From the NCBI GenBank assembly GCA_024138025.1, contig JAMXBD010000012.1, forward strand, positions 930,001 through 994,000: a stretch of 64,000 nucleotides of DNA. Direction: 5' to 3'. Shown piece by piece: positions 1 through 9,989 of the stretch (position 1 is the first letter of the stretch; every line of letters starts with the position of its first letter). Source of the DNA: Combretum micranthum (Eukaryota > Streptophyta > Magnoliopsida > Myrtales > Combretaceae). The notes under the pieces were generated by a model, which was not told where the DNA came from, ran no database searches, and was given only the letters and a program-made list of their open reading frames with translations. A program made the position numbers and the translations under genes.

Positions 1-209
1 GCGTTCAATGGTGAAAATTCTCAAAAAGCAGGATCATAATGTGGGGAATCGTGTAAAGGATTTTTATTATACATAAAAACTATTAATAATAAGATTTCAA
101 TAAGCGATCAATGACACATAAATGATGATTTTTTTGTTGTTTTTTTTTTGGGTTTTTGTTTAAGAAATTATTCACCAAGGCTACCATATTTGCCAAACAT
201 GATTATTAA
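1..209. other. AT-rich flank, nothing recognised
   Basis: No ORF, RNA gene or clear repeat is visible here. The last eight bases (202-209, ATTATTAA) are the left copy of the target duplication of the adjacent hAT-like element. Confidence 0.5.
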
Positions 210-1322
210 TAGGGGTGGGAAAAAAATCGACTAAACCAAGAAATCAAACCAAAACCAGAAAACCAATCCAAAATATATGGTTAATTAGTCCATCGATTTC
301 GGTTTAGGTTATGATTTTAATTTTTTTTGGTTTTTGGTTTGGATTTCGGTTTGTAATTATAAAAAACCGACGGTTAACGGTTAACTAATATCTATAAATA
401 TATAATATTATATATAATTAATTTTAAAAAAATATAAAAGGCTAAGATGTTAAATGTTAAAACCCAAATATAATCACTATTAATTTCTATCGCATTTTTT
501 TCTTCTTGGTAAATCACTTTCCAATTCCAATTTCCGCCTTCATCTTCCATCTTCCATCTTCATCTGGTCGTCGACTCATTGTCTTCGTTGGACGTCATTG
601 TCTTCGTTGATCGCAGTTGTGTTCGTATTGTTCTCCTTTTGTAGCTGTCATGCCTCTTTAAGGGTGAGGATATTTGATATTCTGAGTACTATCAAATTTG
701 TTTTCCTTCTTCTTCTTTCCATACGAACAGCTCATAATGTCAGCTTCACGGACTTTTTTAAACAAGTAAGTTGGTGCAAATTTAAGATGATTATTGACTT
801 TCCAAAAGATATAAGGCTTGCATCATTCTTGAATCATTGTAGATATACCTCCAAAAGATAGAAGGCTAAGGTGTTTCTTTACATTCTTTAACCACTTTCA
901 ATTTTCGTTTTTTATTAGTAACTATTTTGTATGAGTTCAGACACATCTATTTCGAGAATTTCTAGGCATTGGCTTGTAGCGTATTGATAAATTAGCTTGG
1001 TTGTTTTTTACAATCAAAAAGAGAATTTTGCTTGAAAATATGATCTAATTTTATAATAGAACAAGTTTTAATAGCATGTAACTTTAGTTTAATTTTTTAT
1101 GGACCAACTGAAAATATGGTTAACCGCAACTTTTAGTTAATCATTATGCTAAATGGTTAAAAACCTAAAACTGAAAATATTAACCGAAAAATGGTTAACT
1201 GTTAGGACAGTTAACCATTAATAATGAATCGGTTTAGGTTTGACATTTAAAAAAACTGATTGTAATTGTTAGGTTAAAAAATTAGGGTCATTGACTGGTT
1301 AACCGGTCCATGCCCATCCCTA
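210..1322. mobile_element. Non-autonomous hAT-like DNA transposon with 8-bp TSD
   Basis: The element starts TAGGGGTGGGAA and ends GCCCATCCCTA, so its termini are inverted repeats (reverse complement of the right end: TAGGGATGGGCATGG). It is flanked by an exact 8-bp direct repeat ATTATTAA at 202-209 and 1323-1330. Eight-base target duplications and TAGGGG-type ends are characteristic of the hAT superfamily. Both ends are rich in GGTTAACCG-like motifs, shared with the elements at 24168-24864 and 32407-33135; its right end resembles their left ends, so it lies in the opposite orientation. No transposase is visible. The middle (about 485-880) lacks those motifs, looks gene-like (pyrimidine-rich, CTTCATCTTCC-type) and holds an 87-codon open frame at 598-861 that I do not accept as a gene. 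Confidence 0.8.
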
Positions 1323-1497
1323 ATTATTAATACCTACTCAACATTTGTTTATACGTTGTATCGAACATGCAAAAGCATTCCCAACCTTCTGTCCTTGACC
1401 TATGTTTAATATCTTTTGCACCGAGAGTGATAAAATGGATTGAAATTAAAAGATTAGAATAAAATGTCAACAAAATGACAAGTGCATTTTTAAATAT

Positions 1498-1974
1498 TGT
1501 CACACCCGTCCCCCACTACCAAGGTTCTGGATGTGATGCCAGCGCAGACAACTGCCACAGGCCCTTTAGTGATAATGGCCGACATCCGCCTTCAGGTAAG
1601 ACCCCAACCAACGCATACCTCACAGGGTATCACAGGCACTATAGGTATTGTTACCCTAGGTGAGTTGACCCCGGCTGCAGCCTTAAGGGATTGAACCCAT
1701 GACCTAAGGCTTTTGCCTGCCCCAAATTGGTGAGAGGTGCTGCCTTTGGGGCAGGCAAAAGCCTCAGGTCATCGGTTCGATCCCTCAAGGCTGTAGTCGG
1801 GGTCAACTCACCTGGGGGTAACTACACCTATAGTGCCTGTGATACCCTGCAGGGCATGCACTGGTTGGTGTCTCGCCTGCGGGCGAATGTCGGCCATTAT
1901 CACTAGGGGGCCTGTGGCAGTTGTCTGCCCTGGCATCACATCCAGAACCTCGGTAGTAGTGGGCGGGTGTGACA
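1498..1974. mobile_element. Palindromic element with tRNA-like (pol III box) core, 5-bp TSD
   Basis: The ends are inverted copies (TGTCACACCCG at left, CGGGTGTGACA at right), and inverted similarity runs through nearly the whole 477 bp, giving two arms of about 230 bp around a centre near 1720-1750. The right arm carries a B-box-like GGTTCGATCCC (1774-1784) after an AATTGGTGAGAGG stretch like a tRNA D-arm/A box. The left arm carries the reverse complement of the same box (1688-1698). The 5-bp repeat AATAT flanks the element at 1493-1497 and 1975-1979. The TG...CA ends and 5-bp duplication recall LTR-type integration, while the boxes recall tRNA-derived SINEs; family assignment is open. Related copies lie at 3208-3676 and 17149-17876. 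Confidence 0.7.
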
Positions 1975-3209
1975 AATATATTCTATGAATAGGATTGAAT
2001 GAAATGAGTATAAAATGGTCTTGAACATCTAGAGTTGCAAATGGGTCAAGCTACTTGAGTTTGACTTAGCTTGAGTTCAATTAATAAATGAGTTGAGTTT
2101 GATATTAAAATAAAACTTGTTTATCTAAATAAGTCGTATACAAACTTTGATATAGGCTCATGAGTTGGCTAATGAATAGCTTCATTTAGGCTCATGAAAA
2201 GATTCACAAGTAAACTTATAAATAGGCTTACAAATAAGCTTGTTAGTAGATTTGTGAGTTTTTTATTTATAAGATATTATATATAAATATATAATGGCTA
2301 AATTACATCGAAAAATATTAACATTTGTAAGTAAGTTTATTTTTAAAGTATCAACATTTTAAATTGGTAAAAAAAGAAAGAATCAACTTTTAGGAGTGTA
2401 TTCATATAAAATATCAGTGTTTTAAGTAATAAAAAGAGGAATCAAAATTTCACAAAGTGGGTTAAACAAAATATACATAATTAATTGTTAAAAAAATTAA
2501 ATGAAAACTAATCCAAATATTAATGCTTAAATAAATTTCGTGAGATGTTGATATTTTATTTGATTCATTTTATGAAAGGTTGGTTTCTTAATTAAACCAC
2601 CTGAAATGTTAATACTTTAAATAAATTTATCCATACGTTGATAACTTCTAGGTGTGATTTATCCAATATATAATAAAACAATAAAAACTAAATTTTTATT
2701 TAATATATATGTATATATACATTTTGTAGTTTATATATATATATATATATATTAGTTTTAGATTAAAGAATTGGGAAACAAGCCATTTAATATTGTGAGT
2801 TTGAGTTTAAATATCAGAAAAAAGGTATTGAAAGTGTCTCTATTTTATAATTTGGATAAATTAGTATCTAAACTTTCAAATTTGATATTTTTGGTGTCTC
2901 TAGTTTTACTTTTTTGTTCACATTAATATCTTTAAAAACACTAAACATATAAAAAATTAAAAATTGATAATCTAATTTATCCAACTTGTAAAATGAAAAT
3001 GCTTTTAATACTATTTTCCCTTTAAGTATCAGATTCGATAAAAAAATAAAAATAAAAAAGGTAGCCTTGTTTAGCTCAAACATGATACGAAGCCCAAATT
3101 TGGATTTCAGTCTCACTGAAAAGCTGTTTCAAGCTTTGCCAATTTGAGAAACTCTGTGCAGCCAAATCGTACCTGTCCATAGAATGAGAAGGTAGGCCCT
3201 CATGCGAGA
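1600..3209. repeat. Tandem segmental duplication, copy 1
   Basis: From within the left arm of the palindromic element (GACCCCAACC motif) to CTCATGCGAGA (3199-3209), this stretch is repeated immediately downstream at 3208-4940. After the element, 1975-3209 aligns with 3677-4940 at high identity, with scattered substitutions and small indels. Copy 1 lacks about 27 bp of A-rich sequence present in copy 2 near 4900-4930. The junction at 3206-3209 shares the bases GAGA with both parents, suggesting microhomology. There is no gene inside. Confidence 0.85.
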
Positions 3210-4940
3210 CCCCAACCAACGCATGCCCTGCAGGATATCACGAGCACTATAGGTATTGTTACCCCCAGGTGAATTGATCCCGGCTGCAACCTTGAGGGAT
3301 CGAACCCATGACCTGAGGCTTTTGCCTGCCCCAAATTGGTGCTTCCTTTAAGGCAAGCAAAAGCCTCAGATCATGGGTTCGATCCCCCAAGGCTGCAACT
3401 AGAGTCAACTCACCTGGAGGTAACAATACCTATAGTACCCATGATACCCTTGGGGCAGGTAAAAGCCTCAGGTCATTGGTTCGATCCATCAAGGCTGCAG
3501 CCGGGGTCAACTCACCTGAGGGTAACAATACCTATAGTGCCTATGATACCCTGCGGGGTATGCGTTGGATGGGGTCTCGCCTGAGGGCGGATGTCGGCCA
3601 TTATCACTAGGGGCCCGTGGCAACTTCTGTCGTGGCATCACATCCAGAACCTCGGTAGTAGTGGGCGGGTGTGACAAATATATTCTATGAATAGGATTGA
3701 ATGAAATGAGTATAAAATGGTCTTGAACATCTAGAGTTGCAAATGGGTCAAGCTACTTGAGTTTGACTTAGCTTGAGTTCAATTAATAAATGAGTTGAAC
3801 TTGATATTAAAATAAAACTTGTTTATCTAATTAAGTCGTATACAAACTTTGATATAGGCTCGTGAGTTAGCTAATGAATAGCTTCATTTGGGCTCATGAA
3901 AGATTCATAAGTAAACTTATAAATAGACTTGCAAATAAGGTTGTTAGTAGATTTGTGAGTTTTTTATTTATAAGATATTATATATAAATATATAATGGCT
4001 AAAGTACATCGAAAAATATTAACATTTGTAGGTAAGCTTATTTTTAAAGTATCAATATTTTAAATTGGTAAAAAAAGAAAGAATCAACTTTTAGGAGTAT
4101 ATTCATATAAAATATCAGTATTTTAAGTAATACAAAGAGGAATCAATATTTCACAAAGTGAGTTAAACAAAATATACATTATTGACTGTTAAAAAAATTA
4201 AATGAAGACTAATCCAAATATTGATGCTTAAATAAATTTCGTGAGATGTTGATATTTTATTTGATTCATTTTATGAAAGGTTGATTTCTTAATTAAACCA
4301 CTTAAAATATTAATACTTTAAATAAATTTATCCATACATTGATAACTTCTAGGTGTGATTTATCCAATATATAATAAAACAATAAAAACTAAATTTTTAT
4401 TTAATATATATGTATATATACATTTTGTAGTTTATATATATATATATCTATATATTAGTTTTAGATTAAAGAATTGGGAAACAAGCCATTTAATAGAGTG
4501 AGTTTGAGTTTAAAAAATATCAGAAAAAATGTATTGAAAGTGTCTCTATTCTATAATTTGGATAAATTAGTATTTGAATTTTCAAATTTGATATTTTTGG
4601 TGTCTCTAGTTTTATTTTTTTGTTCACATCAATATCTTTAAAAACACTAAAAATATAAAAATTAAAAGTTGATAATCTAATTTATCCAACTTGTAAAATG
4701 AAAACGCTTTTAATACCATTTTCCCTTTAAGTATCAGATTCGATAAAAAAAATAAATAAATAAAGTAGGCTTGTTTAGCTCAAACATGATACGAAGCCCA
4801 AATTTGGATTCCAGTCTCACTGAAAAGCTGTTTCAAGCTTTGCCAATTTGAGAAACCCTGTGCAGCCAAATCACACCTGTCCATGGAATGAGAAGGCAGG
4901 CCGAAAAAAAAAAATAAAGGATCCAAATCCTCATGCGAGA
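3208..4940. repeat. Tandem segmental duplication, copy 2 (upstream of DnaJ)
   Basis: Second copy of the 1600-3209 unit. It begins inside the palindromic element; that element portion ends at 3676 with GGGTGTGACA, as at 1974. The copy ends at the CTCATGCGAGA motif (4930-4940), 289 bp before the DnaJ start codon. Copy 2 has an extra internal repeat at 3352-3552. The AATAT base run after 3676 matches that after copy 1, so the palindromic element was already in place when the duplication arose. Confidence 0.85.
3352..3552. repeat. Two tandem units of about 102 bp within the palindromic element remnant
   Basis: Two consecutive units each contain AAAAGCCTCAG, a TCAT(G/T)GGTTCGATCC B-box-like stretch, GTCAACTCACCTG and AACAATACCTATAGT. 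The second starts about 102 bases after the first. The other palindromic copies have only one such unit per arm, so this is a local expansion in duplication copy 2. Confidence 0.7.
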
Positions 4941-4977
4941 ACTATCATTATTTATTCAACTCGAAACCCACCAACAA

Positions 4978-4992
4978 AATCTAGAAAGTTCC
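4978..4992 (+). promoter_or_regulatory. Candidate heat-shock element upstream of DnaJ gene
   Basis: The sequence ATCTAGAAAGTTCC contains AGAAAGTTCC, a perfect nGAAnnTTCn pair, preceded by a near-match to a third inverted module (ATC for TTC). It lies about 240 bp upstream of the start codon, where a heat-shock factor site would be plausible for a chaperone gene. A second GAA-containing stretch (CTAGAATTCC) follows about 10 bp downstream. The transcription start is unknown, so the site could lie in the promoter or the leader. Confidence 0.45.
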
Positions 4993-5229
4993 ACACCCAT
5001 CTAGAATTCCCTCTTCTATCCTCCACTCTTCCAGACATCTCTCTCTCCTCTCTTATTCCCCCTCCCGACCCACACACATCACATATCCCAACGCACAACA
5101 CACAACACACAACACGCTCACAATACATAAACGATAACGCACGAAGAAACTCAGTCTCTCTTGACAAAACAACACAGCATCAAACCAAAGAAGAACAACA
5201 AGAAGAGAAGAAGAAAATAAGGGAAAATA

Positions 5230-7852
5230 ATGGGGGTGGACTATTACAAGCTATTGCAAGTTGATAAGAATGCTAATGATGATGATCTCAAGAAAGCTTA
5301 TAGAAAACTTGCCATGAAATGGCATCCTGATAAAAACCCTAATAATAAAAAAGAAGCCGAGGCTAAATTCAAACAAATCTCTGAAGCCTATGAGGTATTG
5401 TATTTCATTGCTTTCCCCCCACCACCCCAGATATCCTTTTGTTGATTTGTTCATATCATTGACTTTAATTGTTTTTTTGCTGTGTAAAGTTAGGAACTTT
5501 CCTTAAGGGTTTAGTTCAAGCTTGAGTTTTTATCTTGATCAGGTCTGGAAGTTTCGATCTTTTCCATGTTTTTTATTATGATTTGGAATGGGTGGTTCAC
5601 GATTTCTGTATTGGATTCCGATTATTTCTTTGTGTCAGGCTCGAGTTTTGTTGATGTCGATTAGCTCTTTAAGGTTTCGATCTGTTCATGTTTTTATTAA
5701 GATTTGATTCGGGGCTTCATGGCTTTCGTTTTGGAATTTGACTATTTTTGTGTGAAGCTTGAGTTTTTTTTTTTTTTTTATCAGCTCATGCATTTGGATT
5801 ACTTCTCTTTATGATTATTAGAAAGACAAATTCATCTGATTCGATTGTAGGATGTGGCTCTCAGTGATTTGTATGCTTTGTGAAATCTGCGCCTGTATTA
5901 AAATGTTATTGTTATAAGTAATCACGCCACTACGCCGTCTATACAGGAGCAGATGTTAGGATTATATTGTAGAACTTCTACTATTCTTATGTTGAATTAA
6001 GTGGGTTGTGAATATGAAAGATTATGGGAAGAGTTGATCATGTATCGGAAGCCGGTGGTCGAGTTTCTGCTTCATTCGATTTGGAAGTAGTTTAATGAAA
6101 AAAAGTCACAAGTTTGGTGTTGAGCTTGGATTACTGCTTTACTCTCTTGTTTTGTGTTTTCTGAATTAGAAGGGATCTCAATACCCCTGAATAAAAGTTT
6201 CTAACGGGAGACTATTGTTCTGTTATTTTTAGGTGTTAAGTGACCCGCAAAAGAGGGCCATCTATGATCAGTATGGAGAGGAAGGCCTGAAGGGACAAGT
6301 CCCACCACCGGGTGCAGGAGGAGCTGGACCTGGTGGAGCCACCTTCTTCCAGACGGGAGATGGACCCAATGTATTCAGATTCAATCCTCGTGATGCGAAT
6401 GATATATTCTCTGAGTTTTTTGGCTTCTCAAGCCCATTTGGAGGAATGAGTGGCAGTGGCATGAGAGGTGGTTCAAGGTCTTTTGGTGGGATCTTTGGGG
6501 ATGATATGTTTGGGTCGTCTTTTGGTGAAGGTCGACCTATGAGTCAGGGTCCTCGTAAGGCTCCTCCAATTGAAAACAATCTGCCTTGCAGCCTCGAAGA
6601 GCTCTACAAAGGGACTACGAAGAAGATGAAGATTTCTCGGGAAATCATGGATGCTAGTGGGTGAGTAAATCTTGAATATACATGGTGTTTGCTTCTGACC
6701 TTCATTTTCTTGAATAATGTTTGCTAGTTGTTTATACTTCGTTCTCCTCATGTTCTACTTATACCTGAAATGATGGTGCCTCTATAAGCTTTTGGTTAAT
6801 TTCGAGTTTGCATGCAGCTCCTACAAGAATGTCTACTGTCCTTGTCTTTGCTATGTGTTTTGGACTTCTTTTTTCCAGCATTTATTATAATTAAAGTCCT
6901 GCGATTGTTTAGATATTACTTTGGTAATGTTAATACTAGCAACAGGGTGGATTTTAGCAGTATGCAATGGTGGAAGTGAAGGCGGCTATAGTAGTTGGCC
7001 AGTAATGGGGGTGGTTTGACACCCATTGAATATGGTAATGGAGAATGTGGAAATTGATTTCTTGTTTTTGAGAGATTGGAAATCATGCTTCTGATTTTCC
7101 ATTTGTGTGGATTACCACTAACACTGGTCATCTGGTGCTGTCTTTGTTTCTCACCTTTGCTTCCTGTTAAAAGCCTTCATATTCTGTTACATCCTGAGGG
7201 CTGAGACTACTAGAGTGATGTATGAAAATTCTAAAGCTTGTTAAACACAGCAAGACTTTATGGTTTGTCTACTGCTGTGTTACATAGTCAAAAGTTAAAT
7301 GCTATTACGAGATAACAGTAGGAGATATTGGCATGTCAAGAATGAAAACATAGCAACTTAAAATTATTATTATTCCAGTGCCTTTATTGACATGCAGTTC
7401 TGTTGTTGTTCAGGAGAACTATCCCCGTTGAGGAAATCTTGACAATTGACATAAAGCCGGGTTGGAAGAAAGGAACAAAGATCACATTCCCAGAGAAGGG
7501 ACATGAACAACCGAATGTCATCCCTGCCGATCTCGTCTTCATAGTGGACGAGAAGCCTCACAGCACATTCACAAGAGATGGCAACGACTTGGTTGTGACA
7601 CAGAGGATCTCCCTGGCCGATGCTCTTACTGGGTACACAGTCCATCTCACAAGCCTGGATGGAAGGAACCTGACCATCCCGATCAACAACGTGATCAGTC
7701 CAAACTATGAGGAAGTTGTTCCTAGGGAAGGGATGCCAATCCCAAAAGATCCATCTAGGAGAGGGAATCTTAGGATCAAGTTCAACATCAGGTTCCCGGT
7801 GAGGCTAACTTCCGAGCAAAAAGCTGGGATAAAGAAGCTGCTGGGATCATGA
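5230..7852 (+). CDS. Type II (class B) DnaJ/HSP40 co-chaperone, 3 exons
   Basis: Exons 5230-5394, 6233-6660 and 7414-7852 join in frame (1032 nt, 343 aa). Donors are GTATTG and GTGAGT; acceptors are TTTTTAG and TTGTTCAG. The start follows an A/G-rich leader (AAAATAATGGGGG) and gives the usual MGVDYY N-terminus. The J domain spans residues 1 to about 70, with the Hsp70-stimulating HPD at 32-34. A Gly/Phe-rich linker (about 75-160) follows, then the two beta-sandwich C-terminal substrate-binding domains (about 165-340), including the [23 protein letters not shown] and GNDLVVTQ motifs. There are no CXXCXGXG zinc repeats, which makes it type II rather than type I, and no CaaX box. Length and exon structure fit plant cytosolic/nuclear DNAJB1-type proteins, which deliver clients to Hsp70 and stimulate its ATPase. 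The upstream region is tandemly duplicated. Function is inferred from family. Confidence 0.93.
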
Positions 7853-7956
7853 GCTGGCGCATTACGGGGTAAAACAATGTGAATATGTTTTTGATACCGT
7901 TTAGCAATTAAATTGCGAGTTGGAATTGTATGGAGAGGAAGGGTTTGTTTGGGCTG

Positions 7957-7962
7957 AATAAA
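7957..7962 (+). terminator. Candidate poly(A) signal of the DnaJ gene
   Basis: A canonical AATAAA lies 105 bases after the stop codon, followed by T-rich sequence (about 7985-8000). This is a plausible near-upstream element for 3' end formation. Confidence 0.45.
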
Positions 7963-9680
7963 TATTAGGACTAGCGTTTTCCTAAGTTTTTTTTTTTCCT
8001 TGAGAGTTTGGGTTTATGGAGCATCGGTTTGTGCTGAAATACAAATTGCCATTATAGAGGAGATACCAAACTTTCAAACCAGATTTTCCTTTGTATTATT
8101 GCTAGTGTCAGAGTTGTTTGTAGAAGATTAAATGTTATGAATTACCATGCAAAAGCTCTTCCGATCTTCCATAGGATTCAAACAGGCGAACAATGTTGTT
8201 GATCAATCATTCCCTAACAGCAGCATGTTTGGTTCAATGATGAGAATGCAATCAGTATTTCAATTTCATTTTTGTGAAATATTTTTTTTTTCGTTTGGTT
8301 TGCAAAAAAATTTTATTAAAAGAATGTTTTGTTTATAGGAGGAATAGATGTGGGGGGGGTTTTTTTTAATTGAATCATCCGTGATAAAAAGAATGTTTTA
8401 ATTTAAAAATACTTTTAACTATAAAATTAGAAATTATTATTTATTTTTAGTTTTATTTTATTTTAGTGAATCAGACCTATTATAAATAGGTTTGGAGGGT
8501 TAAAAAAAATAATATTAATTAGGTTGAGTCATACTTGTCGACCCTACAATGTCTAACGGCTTCAGGATTTTTTTTTTTTTTTTTCTTTTTTAAAGAGGAG
8601 TGTTGATGCAAGATGGTTAATTTGCTTTCATGATGAATGTGTTCTGTTATGATTATTTTTGTTTTAATATCTTTATAATTCAAATGCTTGAATCTAAAGT
8701 AGGAGCCATCATAATTTAGTAAAGAAGAATGTTATAATTGAATAACGATCCATTCCAGAATTTTGTGAGCTTAGTGATTCAGTCTCTATGTAACTCGAGT
8801 TATAGGCAGATTCATAAGTTTGCCATAGTGATTGAAGGTACATGCTTTTTCCGGTGCAAGAAAGGTAGATATATTTCTAGATTTGAGGGAACTTTGGGTT
8901 GTTTGTGATCAAGTTTAAATAGAGGGGAGTACACAGGTTGTAAATATGTTGATGTGCATTTGTCTTTCTTTTCTTATATACGATGAATTAACCTATAAAT
9001 GCAAATAAAGGATCTACTCATGGTTAGAGGGAGGCATTATCCTACTTATATCCAAATTGGCCCAACGTACCACCGTGTGGGGTGGTCCTAACTCTTTAAG
9101 GCAGGTCTATGGATTTGCTTAGTTACGATTTTAGGTTTGGGACACTGCATGTCTAATTTTTCTTTCCTTTTTCTTTTCTTTAATTTTTCTTTCTCCTACT
9201 ACAATGGGGAATTCAATCCTAGTAACTCTCACTTAAAAGACTAGAGGAGATACTATTAGGTTACAGTACTATTGATTTTTTTTTTTGTGTATTAAATTCT
9301 ATTTTTACAAATAGATATTCCAATGCCCATTTTATTGAAAAAAAAAAAAAAAAACAAAACATCATTAGTAGAACACCACACAAAGGGGAAAGGAACCTCC
9401 GGCAAATTTTGTTGATATAAAATCAAAGTGTAAATACATTATTTTACATACAACTTGGTTGTAAATGGTTGAAAAAAAAAAAAAAAAAGGGACATCATTC
9501 CCCTTATAAACTGGTTAATACTACTACCATTACATATGGAGATGTTATGTTTGAGTAGTTGGAGAGGGTTCACATAGTGTAAGTAGGTTGTGGTAGTATA
9601 AAATGTTAAAGGGTGTTGATGTTGCTATCATAGTAGTTCAATGGTCGTTCTAATCAATGATTGACATCGTTTCTTGATTG
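7963..9680. other. AT-rich intergenic DNA
   Basis: The DnaJ 3' flank contains several poly-T and poly-A runs (for example 8570-8584, 9340-9354, 9472-9488). The one ORF here (8147-8338) is short, low in complexity and resembles no gene I know. CTATA at 9681-9685 is the likely left target duplication of the copia element that follows. Confidence 0.5.
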
Positions 9681-9685
9681 CTATA

Positions 9686-9989
9686 TGAAAACACACTAGA
9701 AAATACTTAAGAGATGAGAATGATGAATTAAGTGTTTGACCTAATATGCTCAAACAATAAATTTTTGTGTAATAGATCAAATTAAACTTTAATGGCAGTG
9801 GATACAAAAATAATAGAGTATTGAAAAGAATATTAAAGAGATAGGGAAAGAAGATATAAGCCTAGATTTAACGTAGAATTCGGCCCGTTTCCTACTCTCC
9901 ACGACCACTCAAATAGTCTCCAATTAGAGGACTTCACATACTTTATTATTCTCAATCACACATGATCAAATAGAGTAGCACCAGTTCAC
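9686..9989 (-). repeat. Copia 3' LTR, left fragment
   Basis: This stretch begins TGAAAACACACTAG and aligns with the start of the other LTR at 22677 (TGAACATGCACTAG). The shared stretch includes AGATCAAATTAAACTTTAAT and CTCTCCACGA. It stops at TTCAC (9985-9989), where the 5.6-kb insertion begins, and the LTR resumes at 15608. Confidence 0.85.

Noticed and set aside
598..861. Open frame of 87 codons starting MSSLIAVVFV
   Set aside because: It lies inside a hAT-like element, has no family resemblance, and its hydrophobicity follows from T-rich sequence.
4848..5264. 138-codon frame across the DnaJ leader
   Set aside because: It overlaps the DnaJ start in another frame, is compositionally biased (Thr/His/Pro from CA-rich leader) and has no homology I recognise.
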